Shown: positions 21,755 through 32,300 of the stretch, piece after piece
Numbering within the stretch: position 1 is the stretch's first letter
How the letters are laid out: each line of letters begins with the position of its first letter
Assembly: GCA_008729055.1 (NCBI GenBank)
Contig: SDUX01000004.1
Coordinates: 6,340,559-6,404,558 of the forward strand
Length of the DNA: 64,000 nt
Direction of reading: 5' to 3'
Source: Pyropia haitanensis
Lineage: Eukaryota; Rhodophyta; Bangiophyceae; Bangiales; Bangiaceae
Made by a program: the position numbers and the translations under genes
Notes under the pieces: model-generated
What the model saw: only the letters and a program-made list of their open reading frames with translations
The model's database searches: none
What the model was told of the DNA's origin: nothing

Positions 21755-23463
21755 TCATTGTCGCCTTCTTCCGCGTCGACAGTAGCAGACCCACTCACCA
21801 GAGCAGCAAAGAGTGTGTCGGGCTCGAGATCTTCCGGTGGTTTGGGGGCATCCTCCTCCGAGTTGACCGCCTCTGCTACCGTGGCAGCAGTCTCGTTAAT
21901 CTGCGTGCATAGCTCAAACAGTACTTGAGCAGTTGCGCCCCGCCCCGCCTTGCGCTTGGACAGGTACTCGAGGCGCTTAAGGGCAGCTCGCGCGACGTCC
22001 CGCGGCAGCGGGCAGTCGTTGATGGTGTGCTTGGGGTTGTCACAATTGAAACACCCCATAATTGAGAGGGGGTTAAATCGCCCCGTCGACTGCTGCACAG
22101 CACGGTTCCCAACTCCCACATGCTTGCGCTCATACCGGCCTTGGCCTTGATAAAACGTGCTGACCTCGTTGTCGTCGTCCATCTTGGTGGCGACGCCCGA
22201 CGCGGCGTCCTGGATCCGAGCACGCTTGGCCTCCTGGTGCTGGAAGAGGGCGGCCTGCAGCTCTCCATACAGCTTCTGGAACCCGAGCTTGTGAGTGGAT
22301 ACACGGCTCAACGGCTCCGTGGCCCAATCGTAGCCAACCACCGCATCTCGAAGATATTCAACTCGAAACACCTCACCGGAGTGCGACGGTGGGAGAAGCT
22401 TTGAGCCCGTTAGGACCGCCTGGTACGTCGACGTCAACGCCGCCTCGACCGACATTCCCTTGGACTCAAACGCCTTCATGCGCAAGGACGCCAGCTTGTT
22501 GCGCGCCTGGCTCTGGCGCACGTCGGAGTGGTACTCGTTTCGGAGGCGCATGACCATCGAATCGTAGGTGTCAACGACATGGACGAGCTCGTTTAGGTAG
22601 AATCGCTTCGCGTCGCCACTAAGGAGGTTGTAGAAGTAACGCAGCATCTGCATGCGTGACAGCCCGTAGTCGCGGCACACCAGCTCATAATCGGCCACGA
22701 AATCGTCGAGGCACTCGTTGGGGTCACCAGAGAACTTGGAGCTGCTGTCCTTAAAGCGTAGCGAGATGCGGTGCGCCAAGGTGTTGTCCGTCGCATCCAT
22801 AGAGTCCGCCCCATGCCCCGAGTGCGTCGGCCCTAGGTCAATCTGGGGTCGACCGCCCGCGACGTTCCCCTGGTTCGCTGGGCGCCCAAACGACGCGAGC
22901 GGTGGCAGTCCCGACCGGGCGTCTTGGGTCCCCAGGTTGGGCGGCGGGACGTCGTCGCGGTCGTCACTTGCTGCCGAAGCGTCGGCAAGAGCAGCAGAGC
23001 GAGCCCCAGAGGGAGGAGTGGACACAAACCCCTCTGGGCCGGCAGTCCGACCATACGCCCCCGGCGCGGTGGCGTACCGGCACAGGCTCTCGTTGCAGTT
23101 GTCAATGTTGGCCAATATCTGCTGTGCCGCCACCTTGTCCCCACCAGCCGGATACAGCGTAGCAGCGAGCCGCTTGACGCTCCGCATGTCTTCAGTCCCC
23201 CCGAGGTAGACTTCGTGGGTGCGAAGCCAGGCTAGCAGCTGCTGATGGATGAAAGGTTGGCGCATCATGTCAGGGCCCAAGAGGACCGTGGGCGGGTACA
23301 GGTCCGCCAGTTGCGCCCGCAACTCTTCTCCGGTGACTTGGTCCTCTTCTGCGTCCGCAGTCAGTGCACGCACGGCCATGATCAGCCCCTGCTGCATCTC
23401 GGACATTTGCGCCATGATTGCGCGAGGCATAAAAGCCGGAGGGGGGTTACTTTCGGTTGACAT
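21727..23463 (-). CDS. gag: Copia Gag (578 aa)
   Basis: Capsid/nucleocapsid protein that packages element RNA into virus-like particles. The ATG at 23463 gives MSTESNPPPAFMPRAIMAQM. The middle third resembles the retrotransposon gag helical region (RISLRFKDSSSKFSGDPNEC, then YELVCRDYGLSRMQML...). A CCHC zinc knuckle, CFNCDNPKHTINDC (CX2CX4HX4C), lies at about residue 471. The frame ends TGA at 21729-21727 and overlaps pol by about eight codons. No frame damage is seen. Confidence 0.88.
   Translation of the reverse strand: MSTESNPPPAFMPRAIMAQMSEMQQGLIMAVRALTADAEEDQVTGEELRAQLADLYPPTVLLGPDMMRQPFIHQQLLAWLRTHEVYLGGTEDMRSVKRLAATLYPAGGDKVAAQQILANIDNCNESLCRYATAPGAYGRTAGPEGFVSTPPSGARSAALADASAASDDRDDVPPPNLGTQDARSGLPPLASFGRPANQGNVAGGRPQIDLGPTHSGHGADSMDATDNTLAHRISLRFKDSSSKFSGDPNECLDDFVADYELVCRDYGLSRMQMLRYFYNLLSGDAKRFYLNELVHVVDTYDSMVMRLRNEYHSDVRQSQARNKLASLRMKAFESKGMSVEAALTSTYQAVLTGSKLLPPSHSGEVFRVEYLRDAVVGYDWATEPLSRVSTHKLGFQKLYGELQAALFQHQEAKRARIQDAASGVATKMDDDNEVSTFYQGQGRYERKHVGVGNRAVQQSTGRFNPLSIMGCFNCDNPKHTINDCPLPRDVARAALKRLEYLSKRKAGRGATAQVLFELCTQINETAATVAEAVNSEEDAPKPPEDLEPDTLFAALVSGSATVDAEEGDNDGQVFAQRD
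21742..21748 (-). promoter_or_regulatory. Candidate -1 frameshift slippery site between gag and pol
   Basis: The minus strand reads G GTT TTT in the gag frame, inside the 25-bp gag/pol overlap (21754-21730). Pol is in the -1 frame relative to gag. The heptamer is a near-canonical X XXY YYZ site (first triplet imperfect). Confidence 0.5.
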
Positions 23464-24200
23464 GGCGACAAGCGCAACAGGGTCCTCTCAAAGTCGTGCT
23501 TGACCTTGACCACCACCTTGGTCTTGGGCTTGACCTTGACCACCACCTTGATCTTGGGCTTGACCTTGACCTTGTGCCTTCTTGTGTTGATCCAGGGCGC
23601 GAGGGCCACGCGAACCGGCCCACCCCCCAATTGACACAAGCAATCGAGTGTCCCCCCACGCACACCGAGGTCCAGCTCCCCCCCGCACGCCGAGGTCCAG
23701 CTCCCCCCGCACACCAAGGTCCAGCTCCCCCCGCACACCAAGGTCCAGCTCCCGCAAGTACACGAGCACGTACGCGCACGCCGCGGCACTCGCGTTGGCC
23801 CGCACGGAGCTACACACCGAGACGCGCACGTGTGGTACCAGTGTGCCCGTCCGCTAGTGCAAGGGAAATCTGCCTCGTCGCTCTCCCGGGTCGCCACACG
23901 CACACCTCCGTCACTGGCCTCGACACGGGCGACCCGACTCCAGGTTTCAGCGGCAATGCCTTCCCCGAAAGAGGACGAGCCACGCGCCAGATCAACGTGA
24001 CCAAGCCTCCCCCAAGGAAAGGAACCCCCACGTCGTGGGGGAGTCAAGACCCGTTACGGGGGAGGGGCAGGGTAATCGGAAAGCGTCCGCACAGGGGCAA
24101 CGCGGTGTCTCGCAATGCACGCACGCACGGGCAACCCCAGCACACCCGGCGCGCCCGGCGGTGCAACGCGCGTCCTGCTCGCCGGCACGGAAATCGCGAT
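23464..24200 (-). other. Untranslated leader of the copia element with two tandem repeats
   Basis: It lies between the 5' LTR and the gag ATG. It holds a 30-bp tandem repeat (two full copies plus a part, 23499-23575) and a repeat of about 27 bp (about 23667-23755, four copies). The first bases after the LTR (ATCGCGATTTCCG on the minus strand) do not begin TGG, so no standard primer-binding site to a tRNA 3' end is visible. Confidence 0.6.
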
Positions 24201-24792
24201 TGTGAGTATCGGCGAGGATGTGGAGAAAAACGCAGTGTACCCCACGAGGCCAGACACCGGCGACCCGACACCCCAACGCGGGGTGGCGAGTTCCAATGTC
24301 TAGTCTGCCGGGCCGAGGGCGCCCGGCACTCAGGTGCGCGGCCGGGTGCTCTTATACCCCGCCCCGCACGCGGCGGCAGGTCCGCCGCACGCGGCGGTGA
24401 GCGCCCCCGACACGCCCACAGACGCAAGTCTAGCCCCCCCTCTCCACACGGCCATCAGCCCACCTATTGTGGACAACACCCGCGAATCACCCCCTTCCAC
24501 TCAAGCAAAACAATGCACAAACCGGCCAATCACGGCCTGGCGAAACACATAATCGAGCCAATCGGCCCGACCCAATCTGTCAGCCATCACCGGGGGTTTG
24601 ACCAAACATCATTGATGTTCGGTCACACCCCGCCGAGGTCTGACCAAACGCAAACGCGTGTCCCCCACAATCTTGGCAGGATCCGGTCCAGCGCCCAATC
24701 ATCGGTCACATGGCTGGGTCCGAGTCTCGCCTCGCCGCGCGGCACGAGGGTGCGGGGCAGCGCACGCCCCCCCCCGCAGCGGCGTAATCACA
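24201..24792 (-). repeat. 5' LTR of the copia element
   Basis: Direct repeat of 17917-18507. On the minus strand it contains TATAAG (24356-24351) in the context GGGGTATAAGAGC, the likely Pol II promoter of the element. It also holds an imperfect inverted repeat around TGACCAAACATC / GATGTTCGGTCA. Confidence 0.93.
24351..24356 (-). promoter_or_regulatory. TATA box in the 5' LTR
   Basis: TATAAG on the coding strand of the element, about 436 bp from the start of the LTR, in GC-rich flanks. The same element occurs in the 3' LTR. Confidence 0.55.
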
Positions 24793-24797
24793 GCCGC

Positions 24798-27700
24798 GCC
24801 GCCGGCGCACGGCGGCCGCCCGTCTGGGCGGCACCGGCTCGCAGCAGCGACGTAGGCGACGCTGGGACACCCACCGTCAGCGCCGCGGCGCGTGGGCGTT
24901 GGTGACCCGCTGACCTGCGCGAGCACTGCCGGTGTGCTCTGGGTGGGTGGGGGTCGTGAGGCGCTGGAAGCGGGGCGCCGCTCGGGAATGGGAAACCCAG
25001 ACGCGCACCTCTCGGACAGACCCAGCGGCCGAGACGTCCCCTTTCGGAAAGGGATTGGGAAGTGCACGTTGCGGCGGGTCGCACGTCTGGCTGAGATTTC
25101 TTGTGCCCCAGCGTCCGGCGCGTGCCGTGTCCCACGCGATGGTGGGAGATCGAAGAAGGTCTGGCTGGGCGGGGCGGCGGCGCGGCGCGCCCCGCTGCGC
25201 ATCCCGGCGCGCCGGTCTGCCCCCTCACGGTGCCACGCACTTGCTGTGCGGACGCGCGGCTGGCGGGTCCGGCACACCATTGCGTGGGGCCACTGTGGGA
25301 CACGGTCTCCTCGAGTCGACGGTAGAGGCCAGAAATTCCACAAGAACAAGACGCCAAGTGCGCGGGCGCACCCGCTGCTGAGCGTCCCTTTGCGCGTACG
25401 CTGCGAGGGTCGTGGGAGGGGGGGAGCTCTTGTATTTCTGGCAAGGTTCGGGTCTGCCGACCTGGAAGTCTATAACCTACTGCTCGGGGACGACCGGGAG
25501 CGGCGGCAGGATTGTCGAGGACCCCGACGCTGTCCCCAGACTGCCGGCGGGAGCGCTGCGCCAAACACACTGAGCCTCATCATGGGAGGCCCGACGACGA
25601 CACGCCGCGCCTCCGCCTGGGCTGAACGTGCAGTGAATGACACACAGACAGCGGACCCCGTCTGGTCGCGCGTCAGACGGGAAAGTTACGTGAGAGGGGG
25701 GTCGCGGCGCGTTCCATCGCCTGTTCTGCCCCACGAGGGGGCAGAGGCAAGCGGAGCCCGCGAGCCCCTGGTTCCAATTCGCACGCGCCCCGTGACAGGA
25801 CCAACGCCTTGTTGCAGGCATTGGGGGGGGTATCGCGAGGGGATGCAGAGGGTCGACCGGATAAGCTGATCGCCACTCGCTGTGGGCCTCGTGGGATACA
25901 AGAGCAACAGGGGGTTGGCCCGGGCAAAGACGCTTGCGCAGGTGTCAGGTCGTGACCGTGGAGTCGTGCCCGACGGGTGAGCGGTCGGCGACCCAGCACG
26001 GAACCTCGGGTGGAGAGGAATCACGCGGCCTCATTGCAAACTCGATCATCAGGGGATCTGACGGCCACGCTTGGCACGACCAACCGTCCTCGCACCAGCG
26101 ATCCATCGATCCGATGGACCAGGAGTTGGCAGGACGCCGTGTCGGGTGGCTCAGGGGCCATCGCGTGTACGATCTCTCATTGGCCAGGCCAGCGCGCCGG
26201 GTGGCCCAATGGCAACCGCACTCTGCTGTACTTGACCTTCGTGAGGCGCATACCGGCACCTTTCGCATACAACTGGTTTCATGTACTTCGGCTCTCTGCC
26301 GATCGCCGTGCCATGAAAAACGTGTTCACGCGTCTGCCCCGGACAGAGCCAAGGCGAAAGCGTTTGTACCGCCAGCGCGCATGCCAGCACGCAAGCGGCG
26401 GGTCCTCGCGCGAGGTGCGCACCCGTCGTCCGACCCATCTTTCCGCCGCCGCCGACACGGCCGACCGCGTGGGCGGTCCCTCCCCGCCGCTCTCGCACCC
26501 GCCGGGGGCCGCCCGCTGACGCACCTTAGGCGCCCAAGCTGCTGGCTGCGGGGGTGCCTGCGCAGTGCTCCTGGTTGCGGGATGCACTTCAAGCGCCTTT
26601 CAAGCCAAATGGGCTTGAAGAAACTTTGGAGTGGTCTCATGCACGGAGGCAGCCGAGCCCCCAAACGAGTGCATTAGCGGGTGATCCTGACACTGAACAG
26701 GCGACTAATGTGGGAAGGTATGTTGCAGAGAGGTGATAGCTTCCAATTTCTTGTCAAGTTCTGAGCAGTCGCCATATCAGTCCTAGCGGGGACCACAAAG
26801 GCCGTCTGGGTGTAGTCGACAACCCGTCTACGCACCCGGGATGATGAAGCGCCTGACGGAGCCGCGGAAGGAATAACCCAGCCCGTCCGCTTCCCTGACC
26901 TCTACCGCGTGGTTTGGTGACATCAACAGTAGCGCGCGAACGTCAGAGTACGCGTCATACCCTCGCGCAATGTCCATGATAGCTCCCCACCCCCTCCCCC
27001 TCACCTTTCAGGTATCCATCTGCTCGTTCCACCAGCTTAACGAAAGGGGCAATCCCTCACAGCACGAGTGCTGTGAACAAGACCAGCGCACCAACCGCTG
27101 ATGTGTGCGGTGGCACAACCGCACTAGCACGTTTGCGCGTGGGAGGGGCACCATCTTCCACCTGCCAAACGCAGCACATCAGACCCTGTACATTTGCACC
27201 CTTCCACACCATGAACTGCCACTGCCGCTGGCGCCCCCCTCCTCCCCCCCCTCCCCCCCCCCGCCCTTCACGGCCTCTGGTCGGCATCGAGCAGCGACGG
27301 CTGCGGCGGCGGCGGCGGTGGCCGCGGCAGCGACCGGTCAACGACGGCGTCCGCGACGGTGGAGGGCCAGGTTCAGCCGCGAGTTGCAGCCCCGGAGCCT
27401 TCGAATGCCTGTCAGTGCCGTCGGAAAGGAGCAAGGCGATGCAGGCTCGCGTACTGCACTGCGCATTTGATGGGAAAACTCTAGCGCTGATCTGTAGCCA
27501 GCCGAGGTACGGCGTGCTCCTCACGTGATCAACTCCGGCGAGCTCCACAACTGCCGCGATACATTCCAGCAAACCCAGGACTTTTCCGGAGAAACTGGGA
27601 CCACCAGCCCCCGTCGGTGCCGTACTTCTACTAGGAGAGCGTGCGTCATGAGCTAATACTTGAACAATGCTTGAAAAAGCTTGAAGAGAGGGTCAAGATG

Positions 27701-29306
27701 GACATGGTCGTCATCGTTCAGTACCTCTCTGTGTAGCCAGCACTCAGACGCACCTTCTAGAACCTCAAACACACGCTGTTACGCACGCTCTCGAACCTTC
27801 TCAAAATTCTTCAAGATTTCTTTAGTGAATCGACCTCTGCGGGGTCTCCAGGGCATACGAAACTGGCAGCATTTCGCGTCTTCTGCAAGGTTCTGCGCTC
27901 GAAGTGCGTTTGAAGTGTATCCCGCAACAAGCATTGTGCTGCCGGCCAGACCGCCGGCCAGCGCGCCGGCCAGCCAGCTGGCCGGGCAGCTAGTCAGCAG
28001 GCCGGCCGGCCGGCCAGCCGGCCGGCCGCGCGCGCGCGGCGGGCCGTTTCTAGGGGGGGGGCGGAGGGCGGGTCTGCCCGCCGCGGCAGCCGTCCCTCCG
28101 TCCTCCCTGCAGCCGCTCTCCCGCCGCCGTGTCCCACTGCCCATCCGGCGCCCGTTGCGGCGGTCGGCGGCAGCTTGCGGGGCCGGCAGTGGGAGACCCA
28201 GCCGGCCGCGAAGTCGAGGGGGGGGGAGGGGGGAGGGATGGGATTTGAAATCGGAGGGGGCCCGTCATTTCCCCAGCTTGCGGCGGCGGCGGGCCGGTAG
28301 CCAGAGGCCAAGCCGGTCGGACAGCATGAAAAGGGAGGGGGGAGGGGCGGCGGGAAGGGCGCGGTGAGGGGTGGGGGGGGGGGGGGGGGGGGGGGGGGTA
28401 TGAGAGGGGTCCCGTCATTTGCCTGCCGCCCCGCTCCCCGCCCCCACTGGCCGCCGGCCCCACCTGCCACGGCACTCACTGGTCAGATCGGCCAACCGCA
28501 TCGGCCGCCGCCGCCGCCGCTGACGCCACGGGCGGCCTTGGTGCCCCTCCCGGCGCAGCGGTTGGCGGCCACGCTTGCGCAGCGGCACCCCCCACCCTGC
28601 CGCCGCCGCTGCCGTCCCCGTCGGCAGGGGTCCCTCCACGGCCCTTTCCGCTGCGTTTGGTGCAAGGCCCGCGGCCAGGGGCTCACGCCACATCCTGCCC
28701 ACCCTCCCACTCGCCCACCCCCCTCCCCAGCCGACGCACGCTTCCACCTACCGTCTCCCACGGCTCCTTAGCGGTTGGGGGCCGCTGGTGTCATTCCGGC
28801 GCCCCCCCCCTGGACACGGTGTCGGGCCGCGGCGGGCGGCGGCGGGCGCTTCCCGCCCGACTCTTTGCCACCCTCACTCCTGCCAGTGGGGGGCTAGGGT
28901 TTAGTCATGATGGTCCGCGTCGCGGCCGTGGCGCATCGGGTCCACCCGTGTTTGCAGACAGGAAAGAGAGGAGAGGGGGCGACAGCCGCCGCCGCGCGCG
29001 CTGGCGCCACCAGCGGCGGCCGCGACGGCGGCGATGGCGGCGGCAGACTGCAGCGGTGGCCCGCCGCCCGCCCAGACATGGTGGTGGCAGCGGCACAACG
29101 TATATGGAGGGGGAGGGTCTCGTCGTGCGCGGCGCGCCACTCGGGTCCCACCGCCGAGGCGTCGAGGCCGCGTGGCGGGGAAACGGGTGTATACCGACGA
29201 CGGCCGCAGGTGCGGGGGTGTGCCGCCGTAGACGCCGCGACGCTTGGGAGGGACAGGAGGGGCGGGTTGAGCGGGAGGGGGGTGGAACGGGCGCAGCGTT
29301 CCAGGG
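24798..29306. other. Gene-poor region with mixed base composition
   Basis: No gene recognised. 25800-27200 and 27480-27930 have lower GC than their surroundings and contain short open frames without domains, so old transposon debris is possible. 27945-28040 is a (CCGG/GGCC)-rich simple repeat. A G26 run lies at 28373-28398. 28440-29306 returns to high GC and precedes the giant gene. Confidence 0.4.
28373..28398 (+). repeat. G26 homopolymer
   Basis: Twenty-six consecutive G. Confidence 0.95.
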
Positions 29307-32300
29307 ATGGACCTCTCGAACTCTGAGAAGGACGAGGTGGAGGAGTCGGATGAGATGGAGCGAGGCAGCAGCGACAGCGGCGAGGAGGGCGGCGACGACG
29401 ACGGGGAGGAGGAGCTCAGTGGCGAAGAGGGGGGCTCTGGTAAGGAGGACGGCGGCTCTGGTGGCGAAGGGGGCGGTCCCGGTGACCGACAATGGCCACC
29501 ACCGCTGCCGCCGATGCCGCCACGGCGGCCGTCGCCGCGATCGCAGCCGCCGCCGCTGCCGCCGCGGCAGCCGCTGCCGGCGTCGCCGCCGCAGCGACGG
29601 CCGCCGCCGTCACCGCCGCCGCGGCGACGGCGGCGGCGGCGGCCGCGATCATCACCACCGTCACGGCGGCCGTCGTTGCGGCCGCGACCGCCCCGACGGT
29701 CCTCCCCGCCATCTCCGTCGAATAGCGAGCCGCTGCCAGTGCCGCCGGAAATCCTCCGCCTCCTCGCCTCGCGACGGCCCATCCGCCAGGCTACGTCGGC
29801 GGCGGCGGCGGCGGCGGGGGGGTCAGCGTCGCCGCCCGTGGCGCGCCAGCAACGCAATTGGGCGGTGCTGGCCACCAGCAGCGGCGCGGTGAATGTTTGG
29901 GTGGGTCCGGGGCAGCCGCCGGCGACGGAGGTGGCGCGAGCGGGCGCCTCGTATGGCGGTGCCGCGCGGTTGGAGAACATCATCGAGCAGTGGTCGCCGT
30001 TGGACAGCGCCCGCAGCCGTGGCGACGCCAGCGGCGGCGTCGACCGCGGCGACGATGGTGATGGTGGCGATGGCGTCGACCGTAGGGGCGGCAGAGACGA
30101 TGGCGGCGCTGGTCGAGGCAGCGGCGGCGATGATGGCGACGCCGGTCGTAGTAGCAGCGACGTTGGCACCGGACGCGGCAGCGGCGGAGGGGGCGGCGGT
30201 CCTGACGTCGGCGGTGGTTTCGATAGTGGTGGTGGCGGCGGCCCTACCGACCGGGGAAGGGGCGCCGCTCAACCTTCCGACGACCCCTCTGCGGCCGCCC
30301 GCGTACCGAGGCTGCCGCTGCCGCCCAGCGCCGCCCGCGACGGGCGCGTGGCGCACCCACGGCCAGGAGCCGGCCGTCGCCCACCGGCAGATGCTCGTGA
30401 CGACAGCGCCGCCGGCGCTACCAGCAGCGCCGGCCGCAGCCCACCGCCTAGCGCTCGGAGCAGCAGTGCTGCCGGCGGCTCTTCCCCCTCCTCCTCGCGC
30501 CGCGGGCGCGCCCCCCTGCTCTATGCCTACGGCCACGGCGCGCCCGTGCCTCTCGTCCCACCCGGCACCATCCTCTACGACGCGCCCGGCCCCCTGCCCG
30601 GCCCCGACGGCGAGCCGCGCGGCTACCCACCGTGGGGCGCCGGCGCAACACAACCACCACCTCACCCGCCCGAACTGCGCGCCGCGGCGGTGGCGAAAAT
30701 CGCCGCCACCGCCGCCGACCTCGCCGCGCGATTCCCGCGTACCGCAGTGTCGCGGCCACAGGCGGCGCGCGACGCGGATGCGCTCGCCGCGGCGGCGGCT
30801 GAGGTGGCCACCCGCGCCGCCGCGGCGTCGAACGAGGTGCGCGGTGCGCGGCCGGCGGGCACCGCCGAGGCGGTATCGTACTTGGCCGATTGGGTGCCGC
30901 CGCGGCTGCCGCTGCGGAGGCCGCTGCAGCCCGCGTGGGTGCCGCCACGGCAGGTGCCGCCGGCTGGGTCGCCGCCGCCGTCGCCACCACCGTCAGAGCC
31001 GGGGGAGGTGGAGCCGACGGCGCGGCCGCTGCAGCCCCGCCCGGCGACCGCGCCGGGGGAGGTGTTGCCCCTGCCGCAGCCGCTGCCGACGGCGCCACCG
31101 CAGTTGCCGAGGGCCCCACGGACAACCACAGAGGCCGCGGCGGCGACACGGCGGCTGCCGCAGCCACCGCCGCCACCAGCGCCTCGACCCGGGGCGGAGG
31201 ATGCAGGCGACGCGGCGGCGCCGCTGCCGGGGGTGCCGGGGGTGCTGGGGGGGTACGGACGAGCGCTGCCGCCTGCCGGTCACGGCTCGTCACTGCCGCT
31301 CGCAGCGCTGCCGCGGCAGACGGACACAGAGGTGCCCGGCGGGCGGCCGCCGCGGCCGCCGCCGAGCCAAGAGAAGCCGCCGCCCCTGACGGCGGAAGAG
31401 GTGCAGGCATGGTCGGCGGCGCGGAAGGCGGCCTTCGCCGCGCGCGCACGCGAAAGGGTGCGTATGGCCAAAGAGGCAGCCCAAGTACAGGATATTGCGC
31501 GGGTGGTGCGGGCGATTGACGAGGCCTACGCGGCGGGCCGCATCGCCGCGGCATTGACGCGCATCCGCGCGGGACGGAAGGAATTTCCGCCGCCCGTGGA
31601 CCGTTGGTCACCCGCCAACTGGTTGCCGACGTCGTCCTGGCTGGCGGCTGGTGACAGACCACAGAGACAAGAGGGGGGGACGGCGGCGGCGGCGCCCGCT
31701 CGCGGCAGGCCGCCGCAGCCAGAGGGGGGAGCGGCGGCAGAGGTGGGGGCGCCGTCACCGCCGTCACCGACAAGGACACAAGAAGTAGCACGGGCGGCGG
31801 CGGCCGCAGCGCAGGTGGGTGGGCCAGCGCGGGTGGCTATCACTACCGCGATGGCGCGCGACGCGGCGCGTGCCGCGTCGGCCGAGTCGAACAGTGGCGA
31901 GCGCGAGACGGCGCGCGTCGCGGCGCTGATCGCGTCGGCCCGTGACACGACGCGGGCGGCGGTGGAGGTGGCCCGCGCACGGCAGCGGACGGGGTGGGCG
32001 GCAGAGACGCAGCCGGGCCTGATTGGCGGACGCACGCCGCTACCGGGTCCGTTGGTGGCTGGCGACGGGACGCCGGGAGTAGCAGCAGAAAGTGGAGCGG
32101 GGGAAGAACTGCCGCCAGTTCAACCCGACCCGTCGCAGCTCCTGCCACCTTGGCCGCAGCGAACGTGGGGGGGCGCCGCCGGCAGGCCGCCGTCGACGGC
32201 GCAGGTGGAGTCACCTCGTCCGCTGACGGCACAGGTGGAGCCGCCTAGTCCGCCGCTGCCGACGGCAGGTGAGGGGTCGCCAGCGCCTTTGCCTTCGCCA

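Larger units (their letters stand above)
17912..24797 (-). mobile_element. Complete Ty1/copia LTR retrotransposon with target-site duplication
   Basis: Transcribed on the minus strand. The 5' LTR is 24792-24201, a leader runs 24200-23464, gag is 23463-21727, pol is 21754-18503 and the 3' LTR is 18507-17917. The pol order protease-integrase-reverse transcriptase-RNase H places it in Ty1/copia (Pseudoviridae-type). The LTRs start TG and end CA, are about 591 and 592 bp long, and by eye differ only in one poly-C run (8 against 9 C). A 5-bp duplication GCCGC flanks the element (17912-17916 and 24793-24797). Intact frames plus near-identical LTRs indicate a very recent insertion that may still be mobile. 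Base composition is more moderate than the host DNA around it. Confidence 0.93.
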
